Assembly (NCBI RefSeq): GCF_000802155.2
Contig: NZ_JQGJ02000005.1
Coordinates: 62,001 to 126,000, forward strand
DNA from: Pseudomonas frederiksbergensis
GTDB taxonomy: Bacteria; Pseudomonadota; Gammaproteobacteria; Pseudomonadales; Pseudomonadaceae
Direction: 5' to 3'
DNA: 64,000 nt
Shown: one piece after another, positions 28,794 through 36,903 of the stretch
Layout of the letters: each line of letters opens with the position of its first letter
Numbering within the stretch: the first letter of the stretch is position 1
Program-made: the position numbers and the translations under genes
The notes under the pieces: generated by a model
Told to the model about the DNA's origin: nothing
The model's input: the letters and a program-made list of their open reading frames with translations, nothing else
Database searches by the model: none

Positions 28794-28810
28794 CACTGAA
28801 GTGGCCCGGC

Positions 28811-30415
28811 TCAATTGCCGTATTTGCCGAGCAATTTGAGCGTCACGCCGTTGGTCCAGCCGAAGCCGTCCTGCAATTCATATTCGCCGCCTCCTCCGCC
28901 GCTGCCTTGTCCGGACACGTCGTATTTCTCCACCAGCTTGTCTTCCTTGCCATAGAGGTCCTGGACCTGTTGCAGGAAGCGGCTGCCGATCTCCCGGGCC
29001 AGGCCAGTTTGCCCGTAGCGCTCCAAGCCTTCGACTGCGACCCACTGCAACGGCGCCCAGCCATTGGGCTCGTCCCATTGCTGGCCGTTATTCACCTGGG
29101 TGGTGGCGATGCCGCCGGGACGCAACAAGCCTTGGCGCACCGCGTCGGCGGTACGATCGGCACGCTCGCTGGAAGCCAGGCCTGTATAAAGCGGGAACAG
29201 CGTCGCGGCAGTGAGCGCCGGGCGCTGGCGGTCCTGCTGCCAATCGTAGTCCACGTAGTAGCCGCCATCGGCATTCCACAGATGCGTCTCGATGGCTCGC
29301 TGGCGTTGCTCGGCGCGTTGCCCATAGGCCTGGGTGCACGGCGTGTTCCGTACCGTTTCACAAGCCTTGGCGATGGTGCGCTCCAGGTGATACATCAGGC
29401 TGTTCAAGTCCACCGGCGCGATGGAGGTGGTGCGGATGGTCGCCAGGGTCTTATGATCCCCCAACCAACGGGAGCTGAAATCCCAGCCGCTTTCGGCACC
29501 TGCGCGCAAGTCGCGCCAGACGTCTTCCTTGGGTCTGTCGGCTGCCTGTTCAGCCGTCTTGACGTCCTGCAACCACGACTCCTGGCGAGGCGTGGGGCTG
29601 GCATCCCAATAGCGGTTGAGCACGCTGCCGTCGGCAAGCTTGACGACATGGCGCCCGGCCTCACCCGGCTTTAGCGTTTGCGCACCTTCCATCCAGTAGG
29701 CGTATTCCTTTTGCAATTGCCCAAGGTAGCGTCCGTAAGCCTGCTCACCCTCGATGTGCGCCTGGAGCTCGACCATGTAGGCGAAGAAAGGCGGCTGCGA
29801 CCGACTCAAGTAGTAGGTGCGATTGCCGTTGGGAATGTGGCCGTAGGTGTCGATCATGTAGGCGAAATTGTCGGTCATCTGGCGAACCTGCGCCCGATTG
29901 CCGCTTTGCTCCAGACCCAGCATGGTGAAATACGAATCCCAGTAATACATTTCCCGGAAACGACCGCCGGGCACCACATACGGCTGCGGTAATGGCAGCA
30001 GGCTGCTGTATGGCGGGACTTGGGTGTAGGTTCGGCTGAGCACTGGCCAGAGGTTGTCGATGTGCTCCTTGATCGGCGCACCGGGTTTGGGCGTCGGACT
30101 TTCAGCCTGGCCGGATTCGATGAAGTTGTCCTTTACGAAGGCGCCGAGATCGAAATCCGAGCTGTCGCGACGTGCCAGGTAATCGGCACGAATCTGCGCG
30201 GGATCGCGCTTGGGCAGCGCGTCGACGAAATGTTTCTGGTCCGTGAACAACTGTTTGCCTTGCACCGCTTCAAACAACTCGGGGTACGCCTGGTCGGGCG
30301 GCAACGGGGTGCGACTCTGCGCCTCCTCGTAGCTCCAGGTCGCGGACGGTTGGCTGGAACACGCGGCGCAGAGCAGCGCGGTGAGGGATAGGCTGGCGAG
30401 ATAAACAGAACGCAT
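28811..30415 (-). CDS. treA: periplasmic trehalase (glycoside hydrolase family 37)
   Basis: 534 residues from the ATG at 30415, which has AAGGAGTC at a good distance. The N-terminal hydrophobic segment ends in CAACSS, so the protein is exported and might be a lipoprotein, although the lipobox is not ideal. Both trehalase signatures are present: PGGRFREMYYWDSYF near residue 160 and QWDEPNGWAPLQW near residue 450. The enzyme splits trehalose into two glucose molecules in the periplasm. It is divergent from the SDR gene. Confidence 0.95.
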   Translation of the reverse strand: MRSVYLASLSLTALLCAACSSQPSATWSYEEAQSRTPLPPDQAYPELFEAVQGKQLFTDQKHFVDALPKRDPAQIRADYLARRDSSDFDLGAFVKDNFIESGQAESPTPKPGAPIKEHIDNLWPVLSRTYTQVPPYSSLLPLPQPYVVPGGRFREMYYWDSYFTMLGLEQSGNRAQVRQMTDNFAYMIDTYGHIPNGNRTYYLSRSQPPFFAYMVELQAHIEGEQAYGRYLGQLQKEYAYWMEGAQTLKPGEAGRHVVKLADGSVLNRYWDASPTPRQESWLQDVKTAEQAADRPKEDVWRDLRAGAESGWDFSSRWLGDHKTLATIRTTSIAPVDLNSLMYHLERTIAKACETVRNTPCTQAYGQRAEQRQRAIETHLWNADGGYYVDYDWQQDRQRPALTAATLFPLYTGLASSERADRTADAVRQGLLRPGGIATTQVNNGQQWDEPNGWAPLQWVAVEGLERYGQTGLAREIGSRFLQQVQDLYGKEDKLVEKYDVSGQGSGGGGGEYELQDGFGWTNGVTLKLLGKYGN

Positions 30416-30562
30416 CTGAGACTCCTTGATGTGGACACTTCCTACAGAAATGACTGACGGAAATGAGCCACGGTTCACTCGGACTTCCTTTCCTCACTTC
30501 GATGGAACCCCTGTTTCACCCCCGCTCTCTATCGCAGAACCAACAGAGCGGAGGTGTTGATC

Positions 30563-31864
30563 ATGATTTCCCCGGCAACCGGCATGAGGGCGGGCGAACG
30601 CTACGCCGTCGAGAGCGTCGAGCGAGCGCCGCATTTCCCCGGCTTCTTCCTCGATGGAAAGTATTACCTGGGCCCTGAACTGAACACGTCAGTGGGCTGG
30701 CTGGAGGGCGAGAAGTTTATCTATGACCAGCTTGATCCGGAGGGCGAGCCGGTTTACCCCGACAGGGTCGCCGGCACCATCGAAGACCTGACGCTGATCA
30801 TGGCGGACGGCGTGCGCCTGAAGCTGACGCCCATGCGGCCCGAGATCGACCAGCCTGCAGGCGGAACCGCCTCCAACCGTGAAACCAAGTCGTATCCCTT
30901 GGCGGAAAAACTCGTTGTCATCACCGGCGCTTCCAGCGGGATCGGCCGTGCCACCGCGCAGGCGTTCGCCCGGCAGCGCGCACGCCTGGTGCTGGCGGCA
31001 CGCGACCGTGCCGCACTCGATGAGGTCGTCGCACAATGCCAGGCAGAAGGAGCCAACGCGCTGGCGGTGTGCACCGACGTTACCAGCAGCGAGCAGATGC
31101 AAGCGCTTGCCGCCGAAGCCGCGACGTTCGGTGACGGTCGCATCGACATCTGGATCAACAATGCAGGCGTGGGTGCGGTGGGCGATTTCGAGCAAACGCC
31201 GCTGGAAGTCCATGAGCAGGTCTTGCAAACCGATTTGCTCGGTTACCTGCGTGGCGCGTACGTGGCCTGGCCGTATTTCAAGAAGCAAAAGCGCGGCATC
31301 CTGATCAATACGCTGTCGCTGGGCAGTTGGGTCGCCCAGCCCTACGCGGCGGCTTATTCGGCGAGTAAATACGGGTTGCGTGGTTTGTCCGAAGCCTTGC
31401 GCGGTGAACTGGGAGAATACCGGGACATCCACGTCTGCGACGTCTATCCCGCCGTCATCGATACGCCGGGCTTTCGCGATGGCGCCAACTACACCGGCCA
31501 CGCGCTCAAGCCACCGCCTCCGGTCTACGACCCGCATCGCGTCGCCGAGGCAATGGTCAGTTGCGCCCTCAATCCCAAGCCCACCACCACCGTCGGCAGC
31601 GCGGCGGTACTGGCGAGAGCGGCACACTTTCTGTTGCCAGGATTCGCACAACTGTCCGGCTGGCTGACGCGCCGGGGCCTGAACCGCAGCCCGGCATCGG
31701 CCACCTCTGCAGGCAATCTGTTCGCCCCACCCAGCGGCCAGCGACGCGTGGAGGGCGGTTGGCGCAAGCCGACGCGGCGACCCACTCCCTTGCTGGTGGC
31801 GGGTGCCGCGTTATTGATTGGCGGATGCCTGGTTGCGTTGGGGCGTGAGCGTGGTCGAGGCTGA
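30563..31864 (+). CDS. SDR-family oxidoreductase with unusual N-terminal extension and C-terminal membrane segment
   Basis: 433 residues from the ATG at 30563, which follows GGAGG by 8 bases. Residues 1 to about 95 form a domain I do not recognise (AGERYAVESVERAPHFPGFF, KYYLGPELNTSVGWLEGE). A classical SDR domain follows: nucleotide motif VITGASSGIGRA near residue 120, NNAGVG, and the catalytic YSASKYGLRG (Tyr-x3-Lys) near residue 270. The last 30 residues hold a hydrophobic stretch (LLVAGAALLIGGCLVAL) that could anchor it in the membrane. The reading frame is continuous throughout. The substrate is unknown. Confidence 0.85.
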   Translation: MISPATGMRAGERYAVESVERAPHFPGFFLDGKYYLGPELNTSVGWLEGEKFIYDQLDPEGEPVYPDRVAGTIEDLTLIMADGVRLKLTPMRPEIDQPAGGTASNRETKSYPLAEKLVVITGASSGIGRATAQAFARQRARLVLAARDRAALDEVVAQCQAEGANALAVCTDVTSSEQMQALAAEAATFGDGRIDIWINNAGVGAVGDFEQTPLEVHEQVLQTDLLGYLRGAYVAWPYFKKQKRGILINTLSLGSWVAQPYAAAYSASKYGLRGLSEALRGELGEYRDIHVCDVYPAVIDTPGFRDGANYTGHALKPPPPVYDPHRVAEAMVSCALNPKPTTTVGSAAVLARAAHFLLPGFAQLSGWLTRRGLNRSPASATSAGNLFAPPSGQRRVEGGWRKPTRRPTPLLVAGAALLIGGCLVALGRERGRG

Positions 31865-31881
31865 TGCGGTCTGGGGTTGGA

Positions 31882-33882
31882 TCAGTCCAAGCCCGAACGG
31901 AACGCTTCGACCTTGAGCCCGAATCGGCTCATCTTGTTGTACAAACCGCCACGGGATACGCTCAGCTGCCGGGCGGCCAGGCGGATATTGCCTCGCGTGT
32001 CCCTGAGGGCTGCGATGATCGCATTCATTTCATGGGTGCCAAGATCCACGGCCGCTCGGGGCGCGGGAGCAGGGTGCCGGGCCGATGGCTGCCCTCCCTG
32101 CCTGATTTCCAATGCAAGGTCGTTCGCCTGGATCAGCTCGGTGGCAGCCAGGTTGGTCGCCCGCTCGATGACATTTTCCAGCTCGCGGACATTGCCCGGC
32201 CAGTGGTAGGCGCCCAAAAGCTCCAGCGCCTCGGGTGACAGGTCGCGCATGGGTTTTCGCAGCGACCGGGCGCAACGGGCCAGAAAGTGCCGCGCCAGCA
32301 TCGGCACATCTTCAAGGCGCATCCGCAGCGGGGGCACCGTCAGGCCCAGCACGTTGAGTCGATAGTAGAGGTCCTCGCGAAAGGCGCCTTCGGCCACCGC
32401 CTGGCTCAGGTTGCGGTGAGTCGCGGCAATGATGCGAACGTTGACCCGCAACGATTTTTTCGCCCCCACGCGGGTGACTTCGCCTTCCTGCAGGACGCGC
32501 AGCAAGCTGACTTGGGCATCGAAGGACATGTCGCCGATTTCGTCGAGGAATATCGTCCCGCCATCGGCCAGCTCGAACTTGCCCGCCGAGCCGCCGCGCG
32601 TCGATCCGGTGAATGCGCCTTCGACGTGGCCAAACAGCTCGCTCTGTACCAGGTCCCGGGGAATGGCCCCGCAGTTGACCGCCACGAAAGGCCCACCGCG
32701 ACGCTCGCTGGCATTGTGGATGGCCTGGGCGAACAGCTCCTTCCCTGTGCCGCTTTCTCCAAGGATCAGGGTGGTCGAGTCGCTGCGGCTGGCGATTCGG
32801 CCCAAGTGCAACGCGTCCTGGATGGCGCGGGAGCGGCCCTGGATGGTTTCGAAGGTGTAGCTGGCCTGGGTGCCGATGATGCGCCGGGTGATCTCGCGAA
32901 TGCGCCGGTTTTCACGCAACGAAACAATACGACCGCCCTGCTCCAGGGGACAGACCGACACCAGGCAGGCCAGGTGGCTGCGATCGTGCAGCTCGAACGT
33001 GCAATCCAGGTCCCTCACCCCTTCCCCGGCGCTGCGCAGGATTTCACCGCTCAGTTCGGTCTGCCCCAGGCTCTGGAACGGCTTGCCCAGCCAGGCAGGG
33101 TCGACACGAAACAACTGCCGGGCGTAATGGTTGAGGGCCTTGATGTCACCGTTTTCGTCCAGCACCACCAAGCCCTCGTTGAGCACTTCCAGGACCGTTT
33201 GTTGCTCTTCGAGCAACGCATGTAGCGTCATTTGCCGGGAGACGGCTTCGGCCGCAGCCTGGACGGTGCCCAGGGTGTGGAAGTGAAACCAGCCGGGTTC
33301 GGCGGTCAACGTCAACATCGCCAGCGTTCGTCCGTGGGAATCGCGGATGGGCGCGGCGGCGCAATGCATATGCCGTTGGCGCAGGCCGGCGCCGAAATTT
33401 TCCCCGGCCAGCACGTACACCAGGCGGTCCTCAACCAGCGCCAGCCCGGTGCAATTGGTGCCCTGTACCGACTCCAGCAATCGACTGCCGATCGGCGTGA
33501 GGTCCAAGCCACAGAAATACAACGTGGTGCCTTCAGCATCGGTCAGGTTGATATGCCCGTTGGGGTTGTAGGCCAGCAAGCCGCGCATGACCTGCGCAGC
33601 AGCGGCAATCAACAATCGATTCGCCGCCAACGTCGCGGTCAACTCAGCGGGCACGACGAAACGGTACTCGCCGTCTTGCGGGTCGAGCCCGGCTTCGACG
33701 CTGCGCCGCCAGGAATTCCAGATCACTTGCCTGACACCGGGAGGACGCTCGGTGACGCCCTTCAAGCAGGCTCGCCAAGCCTCATCCAGCGCCGGGGTTG
33801 AACCGCCATTCAACGACGCGGGGCCGAGGGCGGTCAGGTAGTCACGGTCTTCAACGTCCAAGGCCATCGGCTGTGCATTCAT
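31882..33882 (-). CDS. sigma-54-dependent Fis-family activator (AcoR-like)
   Basis: About 666 residues. A GAF-type sensor region lies near residues 60-200 and a PAS-type region near 210-320. An AAA+ domain follows with Walker A GESGTGKE, Walker [13 protein letters not shown] and the arginine finger [12 protein letters not shown]-terminal Fis helix-turn-helix ([20 protein letters not shown]) ends the protein. The sigma-54 contact loop reads GAFTGS rather than GAFTGA. I prefer the start at 33882, since the next ATG upstream (33900) lies inside the operator dyad and lacks a ribosome site. It is divergent from, and probably activates, the dehydrogenase operon from 34063. Confidence 0.9.
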   Translation of the reverse strand: MNAQPMALDVEDRDYLTALGPASLNGGSTPALDEAWRACLKGVTERPPGVRQVIWNSWRRSVEAGLDPQDGEYRFVVPAELTATLAANRLLIAAAAQVMRGLLAYNPNGHINLTDAEGTTLYFCGLDLTPIGSRLLESVQGTNCTGLALVEDRLVYVLAGENFGAGLRQRHMHCAAAPIRDSHGRTLAMLTLTAEPGWFHFHTLGTVQAAAEAVSRQMTLHALLEEQQTVLEVLNEGLVVLDENGDIKALNHYARQLFRVDPAWLGKPFQSLGQTELSGEILRSAGEGVRDLDCTFELHDRSHLACLVSVCPLEQGGRIVSLRENRRIREITRRIIGTQASYTFETIQGRSRAIQDALHLGRIASRSDSTTLILGESGTGKELFAQAIHNASERRGGPFVAVNCGAIPRDLVQSELFGHVEGAFTGSTRGGSAGKFELADGGTIFLDEIGDMSFDAQVSLLRVLQEGEVTRVGAKKSLRVNVRIIAATHRNLSQAVAEGAFREDLYYRLNVLGLTVPPLRMRLEDVPMLARHFLARCARSLRKPMRDLSPEALELLGAYHWPGNVRELENVIERATNLAATELIQANDLALEIRQGGQPSARHPAPAPRAAVDLGTHEMNAIIAALRDTRGNIRLAARQLSVSRGGLYNKMSRFGLKVEAFRSGLD

Positions 33883-33892
33883 GACGAGCTCT

Positions 33893-33942
33893 ATGTTCAT
33901 ATTTTCGACATGTCAGTATAGACATGTCATCCAAATGAACAT
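33893..33942. promoter_or_regulatory. nested perfect dyad, probable upstream activating sequence
   Basis: The outer arms ATGTTCAT (33893-33900) and ATGAACAT (33935-33942) are perfect inverted copies. The inner GACATGTC boxes (33907-33914 and 33921-33928) are each palindromic and mirror each other. Both pairs share one centre, 33917.5. The element lies about 50 bases upstream of a sigma-54 promoter and between the activator and its likely target operon, where an enhancer site is expected. Confidence 0.75.
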
Positions 33943-33993
33943 CTCCACGTTCAGCAAGCCGATAAACTCCAGTATTTTCAAGACGTTATAAAC

Positions 33994-34009
33994 TGGCACA
34001 GCCCTTGCT
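33994..34009 (+). promoter_or_regulatory. sigma-54 promoter (-24/-12)
   Basis: TGGCAC at 33994-33999 and TTGCT at 34005-34009 with a 5-base spacer match the sigma-54 consensus TGGCAC-N5-TTGCW. It is followed about 54 bases later by the start codon of the Gfo/Idh/MocA gene. The divergent sigma-54 activator makes this a strong prediction. Confidence 0.88.
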
Positions 34010-34062
34010 CCCATCGGTGTACCGACAACGAGTCGCGAACAACAATAAAAGGGAGTCATTCC

Positions 34063-35085
34063 ATGAGCATGTCAAAAACCATCCGCCTGGGTCTTATCGG
34101 TGCCGGTCGCATGGGCAGCTTTCACGGCCTGACCGCCGCTCGCCACATCCCCGGCGCATGCCTTGGCGCCATTGCCGACCCCACGCCTGGCCAGGCCGCG
34201 AAGCTGGCGACGGAATTGGCTGTCGAGAAGGTCTACACCGATCCAAGAGACTTGCTGGATGACCCGGATATCGACGCCGTACTGATCGCCGCGCCGGCCC
34301 GCAGCCACGCCGAACTGGTGGTCAGCGCGGCGCAGGCGGGAAAAAGCGTGTTCTGCGAAAAACCCATGGCCATCACCCTGGATGAGGCCGACCGCGCCAT
34401 TGCCGCCACAGCCGATGCGAGGGTGACGCTGCAAGTGGGCTTCAACCGGCGCTTCGCCAAGAGCTTTCGCACCGCACACCTGGACGTGGTTGCCGGCCGA
34501 ATCGGTACGCCACAACTCCTGCGCTCGTTGACCCGAGATCCGGCATTGAACAACCCCGCCGCCTCGCCGCAATGGGTGATTTTCCTGGAGACGCTGATTC
34601 ACGATTTCGACACCTTGCGCTACCTCAATCCGGGTGCCGAAGCGATCGAGGTGTTCGTCATGGCCAACGCGTTGATCGCGCCGGATTTCAAACACAAAGG
34701 CTTCCTCGACACCGCAGTGGTCACGATCCGATTCGACAACGGCGCCATCGCCACCGCCGAGGCCAATTTTCAGGCGGTGTACGGCTACGACGTCCGTGGC
34801 GAAGTGTTCGGCAGCGCCGGCATGCTGACCATGGGCAGCGTCAACGACGGCGATTTGCTGCGCTACCTGGCCAATGGTGTCCAGGCCGACACCCAGCGCA
34901 TGGACACCGACTTGCTGCGTGACGCCTACGTGGCCGAGCTCAACCACTTCGTCGATTGCGTGCGCAGCGGTGAAAAGCCCCTCGCCAGCGGTGAAGACGC
35001 CCGGGCCGCGCTGGCGATCGCCCGCGCCTGCATCGAGTCGTTCCAACAAGGCAAGGCGGTGCGTGTGCAAGGAGCGCTTTCATGA
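34063..35085 (+). CDS. Gfo/Idh/MocA-family dehydrogenase (inositol 2-dehydrogenase-like)
   Basis: 340 residues. The N-terminal Rossmann motif GLIGAGRMGSFHG binds NAD(P), and FCEKPMAITLDEAD near residue 95 is the hallmark Glu-Lys-Pro motif of the family. The catalytic His-type segment FLETLIHDFDTLRYLNP follows near residue 175. The closest characterised type by sequence feel is inositol 2-dehydrogenase, which oxidises a ring or sugar alcohol hydroxyl, but the true substrate is open. GGGAG precedes the ATG. It is the first gene of the sigma-54 unit, and its stop overlaps the next start (ATGA). Confidence 0.88.
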   Translation: MSMSKTIRLGLIGAGRMGSFHGLTAARHIPGACLGAIADPTPGQAAKLATELAVEKVYTDPRDLLDDPDIDAVLIAAPARSHAELVVSAAQAGKSVFCEKPMAITLDEADRAIAATADARVTLQVGFNRRFAKSFRTAHLDVVAGRIGTPQLLRSLTRDPALNNPAASPQWVIFLETLIHDFDTLRYLNPGAEAIEVFVMANALIAPDFKHKGFLDTAVVTIRFDNGAIATAEANFQAVYGYDVRGEVFGSAGMLTMGSVNDGDLLRYLANGVQADTQRMDTDLLRDAYVAELNHFVDCVRSGEKPLASGEDARAALAIARACIESFQQGKAVRVQGALS

Positions 35086-35873
35086 GTGTCATACCGTTCA
35101 AGCTGGCGGTCAGCGCCGAGATGGTGTTCCTCGACCTGCCCTTTGTCGAACGCGTCAAACGCATCCATGCGCTGGGCTTCAGCGTCGAGATCTGGAACTG
35201 GACGACCAAGGACATCCAGACCCTTGCGGCAACCGGCGCTGACTTCACCTCCATGACCGGCTACATCGCGGGCAACCTGACCGACCCCGAAGACATTCGG
35301 CAACTGCTCGACAGCGCCCGGGAATCCTTAGGCATAGCGGCGCAATTGAATTGCCCGAGCCTGAACCTGCACGGCACCGGCCTGGGTGACCGGGGTCTGC
35401 CGGTCAAGCCCGTTGGCCAGGCCACCGGCCGCATGTGGCTGAGCGCCTGCAAGACCCTGGAAAAAATCGCCCGCCTGGGTGAAGACGCCGACCGGGTGTT
35501 CCTGCTGGAAAATCTCAACACTGAAGTCGACCATCCGGGCACACCGTTCGCCCGCGCCGACGACACCCTGGCGCTGATCGAAGCCGTGGGCAGCCCGCAC
35601 CTGAAAATGAACCTGGACCTCTATCACGCGCAGATCGGCGAAGGAAACCTGATCGAACTGATCCAGCGCGCCGGCGACGCCATCGGTGAAATCCAGGTCG
35701 CCGATGTGCCTGGTCGTATGGAACCCGGCACCGGCGAAATCAACTATCCGGCGATTGCCAGGGCCCTGTCCAACATGGGATACCGCGGTGTCGTCGGCCT
35801 CGAAGGTTGGGCCAGCGGCGACAGCGAGCCGGCGCTTGAGCGCTTCAGGCAGGCCTTCACGCTGGATAGATGA
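35082..35873 (+). CDS. TIM-barrel sugar isomerase/epimerase (hydroxypyruvate isomerase-like)
   Basis: 263 residues of the xylose-isomerase-like TIM-barrel superfamily. Features of the hydroxypyruvate isomerase group are NLHGTGLGDRGLP and the metal-binding Glu in VFLLENLNTEVDHPGTP near residue 145. A second conserved block is LKMNLDLYHAQIGEGNL, and the late Glu lies in GVVGLEGW. The reaction is probably a metal-dependent aldose-ketose or inosose isomerisation downstream of the dehydrogenase. Its ATG overlaps the preceding stop, so the two enzymes are translationally coupled. Confidence 0.85.
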   Translation: MSVIPFKLAVSAEMVFLDLPFVERVKRIHALGFSVEIWNWTTKDIQTLAATGADFTSMTGYIAGNLTDPEDIRQLLDSARESLGIAAQLNCPSLNLHGTGLGDRGLPVKPVGQATGRMWLSACKTLEKIARLGEDADRVFLLENLNTEVDHPGTPFARADDTLALIEAVGSPHLKMNLDLYHAQIGEGNLIELIQRAGDAIGEIQVADVPGRMEPGTGEINYPAIARALSNMGYRGVVGLEGWASGDSEPALERFRQAFTLDR

Positions 35874-35931
35874 GGCCCGTGCCAGCACTTCTCGATGACG
35901 TTCACTTCATAACAACAAAAGGAAACCCATC

Positions 35932-36858
35932 ATGCGTCGTTGCACACTGCTGTTCACCACGCTACTCCTGTTTTTCAGCCAATGGGCCGCCGCCGACTAT
36001 CGCATCGGTGTCAGCATCGCCAGGGTCGACGATAACTTCATGACCTATGTGCGCAACGGCCTGGACGAGGCCGCCAAGAAAGATGGCGTCCAGATCCAGT
36101 TCGAGGACGCCCAGGGCGATGTGGTTCGCCAGCTCAACCAGGTCCAGGGCTTCATCAATCAGAAAGTGGATGCCGTGATCGTCCTGCCAGTCGATACCTC
36201 GGCCACGGCCAATATCACCCGTGCGGCGGTCGAGGCGAAGACGCCGCTGGTCTACGTCAACCGTCACCCGGACGAACGCACCCTGCCCAAAGGCGTGGTC
36301 ACGGTGGCGTCCAATGACATCGAGGCCGGCCAATTGCAGATGCGTTACCTGGCCGAAAAACTCGGTGGCAAGGGCAACCTCGCGATCATCATGGGCGACC
36401 TTGCGCAAAACGCCACCCATGACCGCACCGAAGGGGTCAAGCAGGTGCTCAAGGACTTTCCAGGCATCAAGGTTGTCGAGCAGCAGAGTGCCGAGTGGCA
36501 GCGCAACAAAGGCATGGACCTGACCAGCAACTGGCTGCTCGCCGGCAGCCGTTTCGATGCCATCGTCGCCAACAATGACGAGATGGCCATCGGTGCGGCC
36601 ATGGCGTTGCAACAGGCCGGCAAGGGCAAGGGTGAAATCGCGATTGTCGGCATCGACGGCTTGCCTGACGGCCTGGCGGCGATCAAGCGCGGGATGCTGG
36701 TCGCCTCGGTGTTCCAGGACCCCAAGGCCCAGGCGACCAGCGCGGTGCAGGCAGCCCTGAAGATGATCAAGGGCGAGCCGGTGGAAGCTGAGGTGTGGGT
36801 GCCCTTCCAGTTGATCAAGCCTGAACAACTGGCGGTCTTCGAGCAGCGTTACAAGTAG
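35932..36858 (+). CDS. sugar/cyclitol ABC transporter periplasmic binding protein (RbsB/IbpA-like)
   Basis: 308 residues with a signal peptide that ends AAA before DYRIGVS. The rest is a type I periplasmic binding protein: IGVSIARVDDNFMTYVRNGL, DAVIVLPVDTSATANITRAA and IVANNDEMAIGAAMALQ are typical ribose/inositol-binding stretches. It lies 58 bases after the isomerase gene in the sigma-54 unit. No ATPase or permease gene accompanies it in the window, so it must use a transporter encoded elsewhere or have a sensing role. Confidence 0.9.
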   Translation: MRRCTLLFTTLLLFFSQWAAADYRIGVSIARVDDNFMTYVRNGLDEAAKKDGVQIQFEDAQGDVVRQLNQVQGFINQKVDAVIVLPVDTSATANITRAAVEAKTPLVYVNRHPDERTLPKGVVTVASNDIEAGQLQMRYLAEKLGGKGNLAIIMGDLAQNATHDRTEGVKQVLKDFPGIKVVEQQSAEWQRNKGMDLTSNWLLAGSRFDAIVANNDEMAIGAAMALQQAGKGKGEIAIVGIDGLPDGLAAIKRGMLVASVFQDPKAQATSAVQAALKMIKGEPVEAEVWVPFQLIKPEQLAVFEQRYK

Positions 36859-36870
36859 CAACCACGGCGA

Positions 36871-36901
36871 CAGCGCTGGCCGGTTTGAAGGGCCAGCGCT
36901 G
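36871..36901. terminator. hairpin between convergent genes, probable bidirectional terminator
   Basis: CAGCGCTGGCC (36871-36881) and GGCCAGCGCTG (36891-36901) make a perfect 11-bp stem with a 9-base loop. It sits 12 bases past the binding-protein stop and just before the aminotransferase stop on the opposite strand. No T run follows on either strand, so termination is inferred from position and stem strength. Confidence 0.6.
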
Positions 36902-36903
36902 GA

